Shown here piece by piece: positions 1 through 4,685 of a DNA stretch of 5,008 nucleotides. The stretch lies in NCBI GenBank assembly GCA_955652855.1, contig CATPCN010000121.1, positions 1 through 5,008 on the forward strand, read 5' to 3'. Source of the stretch: an uncultured Chthoniobacterales bacterium (GTDB lineage: Bacteria > Verrucomicrobiota > Verrucomicrobiae > Chthoniobacterales > UBA10450). Numbering within the stretch: the stretch's first letter is position 1; every line of letters begins with the position of its first letter. Under the pieces are notes generated by a model, which saw only the letters and a list, made by a program, of their open reading frames with translations, was not told where the DNA came from and did not search any database. The translations under genes and the position numbers were made by a program.

Positions 1-157
1 CAAGATCATCGTGAATGTGATTCGCCTCGGATCGCAGTTGTTCAACCTCGGACTGCAGGTCATGTTTGGTTGCGGAGCGCAGTTCCGCAAGGTCTTGCTT
101 TGTCGCGGAGCGCAATTCCGCAAGATCCTGCTTTGTCGCGGGCGAGTCGCCGTTCAT
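1..157 (-). CDS. Coiled-coil repeat protein, N-terminal part (runs off left edge)
   Basis: On the minus strand an ATG at 157-155 is preceded by a good Shine-Dalgarno sequence (AAAGGAG, about 6 nt upstream). The frame stays open to the window edge, giving 52 visible residues. The protein begins MNGDSPATKQDL and carries an exact 11-residue repeat, ATKQDLAELRS, at residues 7-17 and 18-28. A diverged, longer copy (ATKHDLQSEVEQLRS) follows at 29-43. The spacing of leucines and the charged residues between them predict a long amphipathic helix that would form a hendecad coiled coil. Strings of this type are known in Bdr- and DUF1640-like proteins, which often end in a membrane helix, but the C-terminus is outside the window and the family is not assigned. 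It lies on the far side of the tRNA-like fragment from the replication genes, so it may be chromosomal flank rather than element cargo (inference). Confidence 0.72.
   Translation of the reverse strand, partial: MNGDSPATKQDLAELRSATKQDLAELRSATKHDLQSEVEQLRSEANHIHDDL
72..137. repeat. Two tandem 33-bp repeats inside the coiled-coil gene
   Basis: Units at 72-104 and 105-137 are both 33 bp and differ at only three positions. The unit is an exact multiple of three and encodes the 11-residue repeat ATKQDLAELRS on the minus strand. The high DNA identity, with only silent changes, points to recent duplication or slippage within the coiled-coil region. Confidence 0.9.
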
Positions 158-238
158 ATGTCTCCTTTCATCATACGTGGAAACAAACCAGGCGGATTGA
201 GGGTGCAATAACTGCTGCAAATCCATCGTAATCAAAAG

Positions 239-266
239 TGGTGAGCCGGGCGGGGCTCGAACCCGA
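239..266 (-). other. tRNA/tmRNA 3'-end fragment, candidate attachment site
   Basis: Read on the minus strand, this is a T arm and acceptor 3' strand. The 5' T-stem strand is TCGGG (266-262), the loop is TTCGAGC (261-255) and the 3' T-stem strand is CCCGC (254-250). The acceptor strand is CCGGCTC (249-243), followed by discriminator A (242) and CCA (241-239). Four of five T-stem pairs form; the outermost is U-C. There is no matching GAGCCGG acceptor 5' strand, D arm or anticodon arm in the bases that should hold them (267-330), so this is not a working tRNA. Truncated 3' ends of tRNA or tmRNA genes are the classic footprint of tyrosine-recombinase integration. In this orientation the element would lie to the right of 266 and the old chromosome to the left, with the intact tRNA outside the window. 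A decayed tRNA is the alternative. Confidence 0.55.
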
Positions 267-342
267 CACGCCAGTTTAGACTCCGTAACTTGCGGAACCT
301 TCGAACAGATAGAACGTATAAAACCAATAATCCAGGCAAAAG

Positions 343-362
343 CCGCGACGTGTCCGCGACAC
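343..362. repeat. Overlapping direct and inverted repeats (CCGCGAC / GTGTC-CGC-GACAC)
   Basis: CCGCGAC occurs at 343-349 and again at 354-360, an 11-bp period. Overlapping it is a perfect inverted repeat with arms GTGTC (350-354) and GACAC (358-362) around CGC. It lies about 80 bp from the tRNA-like fragment and about 80 bp before the operon hairpin. It could be a repressor operator or a recombinase arm site; the function is not shown by the sequence. Confidence 0.4.
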
Positions 363-400
363 TGATGTCTGGGAACTTGGCACTGACCGCCACATAGTTG

Positions 401-416
401 CCGGTTACGACCGGTT
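401..416. repeat. CCGGTT direct repeat with inner inverted repeat
   Basis: CCGGTT at 401-406 and 411-416 repeats at exactly 10 bp. The same bases form an inverted repeat, CCGGT (401-405) and ACCGG (410-414), around TACG. Two sites one helical turn apart, directly upstream of the operon and overlapping a poor -35-like TTGCCG, suit a regulator binding site. This is inference from position only. Confidence 0.35.
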
Positions 417-440
417 CTGATTAAGCATTACTTCAATACG

Positions 441-483
441 GAAGCCCGCGCCGCCGAGTGGCAGCGCGGGCTTCACCATTTTT
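441..483 (+). terminator. Strong hairpin followed by T-run, rightward
   Basis: An 11-bp perfect stem pairs 441-451 (GAAGCCCGCGC) with 464-474. After one C-A mismatch three more pairs (453-455 with 460-462) close a GAGT loop. A TTTTT run lies at 479-483, four bases after the stem, so the intrinsic-terminator shape reads on the plus strand. The other strand has no T-run next to the stem. No rightward gene lies upstream in the window, so it either insulates the operon from outside transcription or acts as a leader hairpin or attenuator 28 bases before the first gene's Shine-Dalgarno region ends. Confidence 0.65.
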
Positions 484-501
484 CAAGCTCAGAGGGACCA
501 C

Positions 502-840
502 GTGCAAGCGATAAGATTCTCGCACCTTTCCGCATCGCGCCAATTCCTGATCCGTCTCTGCCAGCGCGTCAATTACGGATCAATTCTGAACCTGAGAGTA
601 GTCGACAGCGATGTCTGTTTCGAGTCCCCTCCCGACATCATCGTGGAGGTCAAGTTAGACGGCGACATTACACAACGGCATGAACTCGATCTCACCGACT
701 TTGCGTTGCCCGTTGAAAGCTATCGTCTATTAGCCCAGATTGATTCGTTAAAGAACGGCGTCATCGAGAAGATTGTTGTGCACGAAGGCTTGCCGCGCCG
801 CGTAGTAATGCGCGGCTCTTTGACGGAGGCGCATCCATGA
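502..840 (+). CDS. Small protein of unknown function, first gene of replication operon
   Basis: This is a 112-residue protein starting at GTG 502. The AGAGGG Shine-Dalgarno at 491-496, five bases before it, decides the start. I cannot assign a named family. The N-terminal third (about residues 5-35) looks helical (SASRQFLIRLCQRVNYGSI). It is followed by alternating short strands (LRVVDSD, IIVEVKLDG), an acidic middle (HELDLTDFALPVESYRLLAQIDSL), and an ending with IEKIVVHEGLPRRVVMRG, a beta-hairpin-like pattern. There are no cysteine clusters, signal peptide or membrane segment. Its stop overlaps the primase start as ATGA (837-840), so the two proteins are probably translationally coupled and made in similar amounts. 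The position suggests a partner or loader for the primase or an origin-binding factor, but that is inference. The start, the coupling and the low stop density make it a confident real gene of unknown role. Confidence 0.82.
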   Translation: MQAIRFSHLSASRQFLIRLCQRVNYGSILNLRVVDSDVCFESPPDIIVEVKLDGDITQRHELDLTDFALPVESYRLLAQIDSLKNGVIEKIVVHEGLPRRVVMRGSLTEAHP

Positions 841-1640
841 ACCCATACACGCCATCCACCCACAGCGCATTGGCCGATATTGTCATTCCGGACGATCTGG
901 GTGAGCTCGACCAATGGGTCTTGTGGCGCTATGAGGAACGAAACGGCCAGGCGACGAAAGTCCCTTACCAGATTGGACAGCGACGCGCCAACATTACCGA
1001 TCCCAACACATGGGCGAGCCTAGAGGCCGTCACCAACGAATTGCGCAGCGCGCCGGATTGGTATTCCGGTTTGGGCTTTGCATTCTCGCCCGATGACCGT
1101 CTTTGTGGACTCGATCTTGACGACTCGCTTGACGCTGAGGGTACCCCCAAGTCATGGGCTCGTCCGATCGTGGAGCGCTTCAGCGATACCTACATGGAGA
1201 TTTCCCCGAGCGGCCTAGGGCTGAAGATTTGGGCGCGCGGGGGAGTGCCCTCGAATCTGGCCGGCGCAAGGGTCGGTGACGGGCAAATCGAGATATACGA
1301 TCACGCCAGATACTTTGCTGTGACCGGTCGAGTCTTTCGGGGCGCCCCAATGCAGATCGAAGATCATTCAGTCGATATACTGGCTCTCTACGAGTACCTA
1401 ACTCGACCCAAAAAGAGTCGCTGGACTTTACAACCTCTACGCGGCGGCCGAATCCCACACGGCCAGCAACACAACACGCTCGTATCGATTGCAGGAACGC
1501 TCCGGGCGCGGCGCGTTTGCGATGAGGCTATCGAGGCGTGTCTTCAAGTCATAAACATGCGACAGTGCGAGCGACCAGGGCCACCAGAAAACATCGCTCG
1601 AATTGTCCGAAGTTCCCGACGTTGGGGAGTGATCGCATGA
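837..1640 (+). CDS. PrimPol-type DNA primase (AEP superfamily) with PriCT-like domain
   Basis: A 267-residue protein whose ATG at 837 overlaps the upstream stop; GGAGG at 825-829 gives a well-spaced ribosome site. The N-terminal two-thirds match the archaeo-eukaryotic primase fold of phage and plasmid PrimPols (NrS-1-like group). Residues 26-60 (QWVLWRYEERNGQATKVPY...TWAS) are the family's entry region. The metal-binding hhhDhD motif is GLDLDD (D93 and D95). The second motif is SPSGLGLKIW (123-132) and the third acidic motif is IEIYD (151-155), followed by RYFAVTG (158-164). Residues 202-262 form a helical PriCT-1-like tail ending in the typical ...IARIVRSSRRW. The expected role is primer synthesis for the element's own replication. 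The usual histidine of the second motif is lysine (K130), a variant I believe occurs in relatives, so activity is likely but unproven. The helicase, often fused in this family, is here the next separate gene. Confidence 0.88.
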   Translation: MNPYTPSTHSALADIVIPDDLGELDQWVLWRYEERNGQATKVPYQIGQRRANITDPNTWASLEAVTNELRSAPDWYSGLGFAFSPDDRLCGLDLDDSLDAEGTPKSWARPIVERFSDTYMEISPSGLGLKIWARGGVPSNLAGARVGDGQIEIYDHARYFAVTGRVFRGAPMQIEDHSVDILALYEYLTRPKKSRWTLQPLRGGRIPHGQQHNTLVSIAGTLRARRVCDEAIEACLQVINMRQCERPGPPENIARIVRSSRRWGVIA

Positions 1641-2932
1641 GTGCCGAACCAGCGAACGCTGTGGATTGGCTTGAGGGGATTGGTCCCCGCGGCGCGTTGC
1701 CTGCCCCCGATATTCAGCCAAACTCAGGCGATTGGCGAGATCAACTCATCAAGAGCCAAAAAGGAAACCCGATTGCCTGCCTTCAAAATGCACTGGTCGC
1801 TCTAAGATATGCGCCGGACTGGCAGGGCGTTTTACACTTCGATGAAAGCGCGCTGCACGTCGTCGCGAAAGGAACACCGCCGTGGGATTCACGCAGTGCT
1901 CCGTTTGCCTGGGGAGACGAAGATGATGTTCGGGCAGCAGCCTGGATGCAGTGCATGGGCATAATGGTGTCCAAAGACATCGCTGGGCACGCTGTACAGA
2001 CCGTCGCGCGAGAATTTCCCTTTCATCCTATCCGTGACTATTTGAACGGGCTGGTTTGGGACAAAATACCGCGCATCAATGATTGGCTGACGCTATACGC
2101 CGGTGTGGATCATTCGGAATACGCCCGCGCCGTCGGCGCGAAGTGGCTCATCGGCGCCGTAGCCCGAATCTTTAAGCCGGGTTGCAAAAACGATACTTGC
2201 TTGGTCCTCGAAGGTCCTCAGGGAGTAATGAAGAGTACGGCACTCAGGACACTCTCTCATCCCTGGTTCACGGACGAAATCGCCGATCTCGGTACAAAGG
2301 ACGCGGCGCTGCAAGTCCGCGGTGTATGGATCATCGAATTGGCTGAGTTAGACGCAATGGGTCGTCCCGAGGCAAGTCGGACCAAGGCGTTCATGAGTCG
2401 CTCGACTGATCGTTACCGACCTCCCTATGGTCGACATTTGATCGAGGTGCCCAGAGAAAGCGTTTTCGCTGGCACAGTGAATCACGACAATTACCTGAAG
2501 GACGAAACCGGTGGCCGGCGCTTTTGGCCAGTACGATGTGGCGAAATTAGAATCGATGAGCTCCGGCGCGACCGCGACCAACTTTGGGCGGAGGCAGTCG
2601 CACGCTTTCGCGCAGGTGAGACTTGGTGGATCGAGTCTGCGAAGTTGAGTGCCGCTGCCGCCGATGAGCAACAGCAACGGTACGACGAAGACGCGTGGCA
2701 GTCACTCATTGAGGATTGGATTGAAGGCCGTGAGCATGTAACCATCGAACAAATCCTGCGCCTTTGCATTCAGAAGCAGCCCAGCGACTGGAACCAGGGA
2801 GATAAGAACCGGATCGCGCGTTGCCTTCGTGCGATCGGATGGACGCGGAAACGGGGACCGAAAGATGAAAAGGGCCACCGCGATTGGCGATACTGCCCTG
2901 GTCCCGGCCTAAGATGTGGTGTCCCGCTTTAG
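1637..2932 (+). CDS. VapE-type superfamily 3 replicative helicase
   Basis: The chosen start is ATG 1637, giving 431 residues. It overlaps the primase stop as ATGA and has GGGGAG at 1624-1629. The frame is open further upstream to 1538, but that stretch sits inside the primase and lacks a ribosome site. The core matches the virulence-associated E family (PF05272) closely. WDKIPRINDWL is at 141-151 and GAKWLIGAVARIFKPGCKND at 167-186. Walker A is GPQGVMKST (193-201, K199) and Walker B is WIIELAELD (231-239). KAFMSRSTDRYRPPYGR spans 250-266, the sensor is VFAGTVN (276-282), and the arginine-rich ETGGRRFWPV (290-299) likely holds the arginine finger. Residues 355-420 look like a winged helix (VTIEQIL...RCLRAIGWTRKR), as is usual at the C-terminus. 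It should form a hexameric ATP-driven helicase opening the origin for the primase. Whether the last residues (GLRCGVPL) are the original end is doubtful; see findings. Confidence 0.93.
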   Translation: MSAEPANAVDWLEGIGPRGALPAPDIQPNSGDWRDQLIKSQKGNPIACLQNALVALRYAPDWQGVLHFDESALHVVAKGTPPWDSRSAPFAWGDEDDVRAAAWMQCMGIMVSKDIAGHAVQTVAREFPFHPIRDYLNGLVWDKIPRINDWLTLYAGVDHSEYARAVGAKWLIGAVARIFKPGCKNDTCLVLEGPQGVMKSTALRTLSHPWFTDEIADLGTKDAALQVRGVWIIELAELDAMGRPEASRTKAFMSRSTDRYRPPYGRHLIEVPRESVFAGTVNHDNYLKDETGGRRFWPVRCGEIRIDELRRDRDQLWAEAVARFRAGETWWIESAKLSAAAADEQQQRYDEDAWQSLIEDWIEGREHVTIEQILRLCIQKQPSDWNQGDKNRIARCLRAIGWTRKRGPKDEKGHRDWRYCPGPGLRCGVPL

Positions 2933-3008
2933 AATTGACCTGTGGACGAGATATTGAGTTGATTCTGCGCCTGCTGGCTCGGTGTCCAACTCTGTCTCAC
3001 TTGAAACC

Positions 3009-3022
3009 CCTCACATGTGAGG
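3009..3022. promoter_or_regulatory. Perfect 14-bp palindrome, possible operator
   Basis: CCTCACATGTGAGG is fully self-complementary with no spacer and does not extend further on either side. It lies 77 bp after the helicase stop, in the gene-free spacer. Such a site suits a dimeric DNA-binding protein. It has no T-run, so it is not a terminator. Its right arm also happens to create a GAGGAG sequence before a GTG at 3030. Confidence 0.45.
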
Positions 3023-3061
3023 AGCACTCGTGATCATGCATATAGGTACGCCTGATCTACT

Positions 3062-3161
3062 GGGACTAACGTGGACACTGGGACAAGGTGTTACGGATCA
3101 CGCAGTTCCCGGGCTTCTACGCATCCCGGACAGACCGGGACAACGCGGACCCCTTCGGGAC
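3062..3161. repeat. Helically phased GGAC/GGGAC motifs, iteron-like
   Basis: GGAC occurs at 3063, 3073, 3081, 3128, 3138, 3147 and 3158, four of these being GGGAC. Within the two clusters the steps are 10, 8 and then 10, 9 and 11 bp, close to one DNA turn; the clusters are about 47 bp apart. Cluster two also contains the inverted repeat CCCGG (3125-3129) and CCGGG (3135-3139). The motif in the other orientation (GTGTCC) appears at 2919 and 2982. Repeated sites on one face of the helix are typical of initiator-binding iterons, but no binding protein is proven. Confidence 0.4.
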
Positions 3162-3253
3162 GGGCTCGTTACGTGTGGATTTGTTGTTCTAAAACCTGCA
3201 CGATCAGCGTAGAATAATATCGTAGGTCGGTTCGCCTGGGCCGGCGCACAACA

Positions 3254-3298
3254 GCGCACCTCCGAAGGACCCTCACGAAAACATATTCGGAGGTACGC
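3254..3298 (+). promoter_or_regulatory. Leader hairpin burying the methyltransferase Shine-Dalgarno
   Basis: ACCTCCGAA (3258-3266) is the exact complement of TTCGGAGGT (3286-3294), which contains the GGAGG ribosome site of the methyltransferase. Beyond one C-A mismatch the stem continues with GCG (3254-3256) against CGC (3296-3298). This gives 12 pairs in a 13-step stem around a 19-nt loop, ending two bases before the ATG. In the mRNA this would hide the ribosome site and lower translation unless it is opened by a protein, another RNA or a trailing ribosome. No T-run follows, so it is not a terminator. Alternatively, at DNA level it could be a two-arm operator with 28-bp centre spacing. Confidence 0.6.
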
Positions 3299-3300
3299 TT

Positions 3301-4605
3301 ATGCTCGCGCATCCCGCGACACAAAACATCGAGCTGTGGCAGATCGAGCGGCTCGTAGAATATCCGCGAAATCCACGCAAGAACGATGGAGCCGTGGATC
3401 GCATGTGCGGCAGCATCCGTGAGTTCGGCTTCAAAATTCCATGTCTGGTTCGCAGTGACGGCGAAGTGGTCGATGGTCATCTCCGTCTCAAAGCCGCGCG
3501 CAAACTCGGAATCAAGGAAATCCCAGTGATCCTCTGCGACGAGTGGACGCCGGCGCAGGTCAAAGCGTTCCGGCTCATGGTCAATCGCTCTGTTACATGG
3601 GCCGATTGGGACGAAGAACTACTCGCGCTTGAATTGCAGGAGATCCAGGAATCGGATTTCGATCTCAGCCTCACTGGATTCGACCCCGGCGAGATCGATA
3701 GTTTGCTGTTGCTCGACGATGACGAAAAAGCCAATGCGGCGCCGCCGTTGCCGGCGATTCCCGTTTCTCAGTCAGGAGATATCTGGTTGCTGGGACCGCA
3801 CCGAGTATTGTGCGGGGACGCCACGAGTGCAGAAACTGTTTCGAGGTTGCTCGGTGAGCGAAAACCACGCTTGATGGTGACAGATCCACCTTACGGGATA
3901 GAGCTCGATTCTGAATGGCGCGATCGAGCGGGACTCAATAGCCGCGGACCGGCCGAGCCAAGCTACATGAAAAATCGCACGGTAGGGCACACCGAGACTG
4001 CGATCTCCGGCGACACGCGCGCCGATTGGTCGGATGCATTCGCGCTCGTACCCAGCCTCGAAGTGGCCTATGTGTGGCATGCCTCTCAATTTGCAAGCGA
4101 GGTTCTTGCGGGACTGCTGCGAATTGGCTTCTTGCATCATCAACAAATCATTTGGAATAAGGGCCGAACCGTGCTCACGAGAACTCACTATTGGTACCAG
4201 CACGAGCCCTGCACGTACGTGCGAAAGAAGAACGCTCCCTGGTACGGGAAAGCCGGCCAGAACTCAACGATTTGGGATTCGCCTTCGCCAAAATTCATTA
4301 TGGGTAGCTCCGATGAGGACAAGTATGATCATCCGACGCAAAAGCCGATCGAACTGATGCGGAAGCCAATTCTGAATCACTTGCGACGCGGCGAGTTGGT
4401 CTATGACCCATTCCTCGGTTCCGGCACTACGCTCGCGGCCGCGGAACTGACTGAACGCGTCTGCTACGGAATGGAGCTAGATCCGAAATACATCGACGTC
4501 GTGGTCCAACGCTGGCAGCAGTTGACGGGCAAGTCGGCAAGCCTCGATGGAGACGGGCGAACGTTCGAACAGATAGCGCAGGAGCGGCGGGCGGAAGCGG
4601 GATGA
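3301..4605 (+). CDS. ParB-like domain fused to beta-class DNA methyltransferase
   Basis: A 434-residue protein from ATG 3301, with GGAGG at 3289-3293 eight bases upstream. Residues 8-100 are a ParB/Srx-type domain: IERLVEYPRNPRKND (15-29), a helical stretch, then GEVVDGHLRLKAARKLG (54-70), the ParB box II equivalent. Residues 158-410 are an N4/N6-type methyltransferase. The catalytic motif is TDPPYGI (194-200), HPTQKP is at 344-349, the SAM-binding motif is DPFLGSGTT (369-377), and YGMELDPKY follows at 389-397. DPPY before the FxGxG motif defines the beta class, and DPPY (not SPPY) favours N6-adenine. It would methylate DNA using S-adenosylmethionine. ParB-methylase fusions are common in phages and mobile elements. 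No restriction gene is adjacent, so it is probably a solitary enzyme that protects the element or marks its DNA. The target sequence cannot be read from the protein. Confidence 0.92.
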   Translation: MLAHPATQNIELWQIERLVEYPRNPRKNDGAVDRMCGSIREFGFKIPCLVRSDGEVVDGHLRLKAARKLGIKEIPVILCDEWTPAQVKAFRLMVNRSVTWADWDEELLALELQEIQESDFDLSLTGFDPGEIDSLLLLDDDEKANAAPPLPAIPVSQSGDIWLLGPHRVLCGDATSAETVSRLLGERKPRLMVTDPPYGIELDSEWRDRAGLNSRGPAEPSYMKNRTVGHTETAISGDTRADWSDAFALVPSLEVAYVWHASQFASEVLAGLLRIGFLHHQQIIWNKGRTVLTRTHYWYQHEPCTYVRKKNAPWYGKAGQNSTIWDSPSPKFIMGSSDEDKYDHPTQKPIELMRKPILNHLRRGELVYDPFLGSGTTLAAAELTERVCYGMELDPKYIDVVVQRWQQLTGKSASLDGDGRTFEQIAQERRAEAG

Positions 4606-4635
4606 ATCCACTTTCAAATTGTCCACAACGAGAAA

Positions 4636-4661
4636 CGCCGCCAGGTTGGAACCCAGCGGCG
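4636..4661 (-). terminator. Weak hairpin between convergent genes
   Basis: CGCCGC (4636-4641) pairs with GCGGCG (4656-4661). Inside, GGT and ACC can pair after a two-base mismatch on each side. On the minus strand the stem is followed by TTTCTCGTT, a broken T-run, so it may end the leftward DUF3489 transcript; on the plus strand no T-run follows. It sits in the 80-bp gap between the two converging genes, where a terminator is expected. Confidence 0.35.
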
Positions 4662-4685
4662 CGAGCGAAACGGGAAAGGCGTGAA

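Larger units (their letters stand above)
158..501. other. Gene-free stretch between coiled-coil gene and replication operon
   Basis: I see no credible coding frame in these 344 bases. The stretch holds the leader of the leftward coiled-coil gene (158-238), a tRNA-3'-end-like fragment (239-266), two small repeat clusters (343-362 and 401-416), a terminator-like hairpin (441-483) and the Shine-Dalgarno sequence of the rightward operon (AGAGGG at 491-496). A possible weak promoter for the operon has TTGCCG at 398-403 as the -35 box, but no good -10 box follows at the right distance. The piece from 267 to 340 has no structure I can name. Confidence 0.6.
2933..3300. other. Gene-free, repeat-rich spacer; candidate replication origin and methyltransferase leader
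   Basis: This 368-bp gap follows the helicase directly. It contains a perfect palindrome (3009-3022), seven GGAC motifs in two clusters (3062-3161), an AT-rich patch (3181-3220, 26 of 40 bases A or T) and a long hairpin over the next gene's ribosome site (3254-3298). Possible -10-like boxes are TAGAAT (3210-3215) and TAATAT (3215-3220), without a good -35 partner. Two tiny overlapping open frames (2914-3033 and 3030-3212) cross it but do not read like convincing proteins. In SaPI-type satellites the origin lies beside the primase-helicase gene with short iterons flanking an AT-rich block, and this layout resembles that. The origin call is inference. Confidence 0.45.

Noticed and set aside
11..211. 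Plus-strand 66-codon frame across the 33-bp repeats
   Set aside because: It is the shadow of the minus-strand coiled-coil gene, which has a good ribosome site and a sensible repeat protein; the plus-strand product has none.
158..240. Promoter for the coiled-coil gene (TTGATT with a GTTATT box 17 bp on, or TATGAT near 176-171, minus strand)
   Set aside because: The first pair has a poor -10 box; the second overlaps the ribosome site region and leaves almost no leader. Neither is strong enough to annotate.
299..312. The 13-base match TTCGAACAGATAG shared with about 4564-4576
   Set aside because: The second copy lies in methyltransferase coding sequence; one such match in a 5-kb window is compatible with chance, and the flanks do not match, so it is not taken as an att pair.
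267..330. Remaining part of a complete tRNA on the minus strand
   Set aside because: No anticodon stem, D arm or acceptor 5' strand complementary to CCGGCTC could be found.
1538..1636. Upstream extension of the helicase to an ATG at 1538
   Set aside because: It lies within the primase coding region, has no ribosome site, and encodes a Ser/Arg/His-rich stretch unlike the family; ATG 1637 with GGGGAG and ATGA coupling is far better.
3169..3480. Minus-strand 103-codon frame over the methyltransferase start
   Set aside because: It overlaps the clear ParB-like domain and the leader hairpin, has no recognisable motif, and is a shadow.
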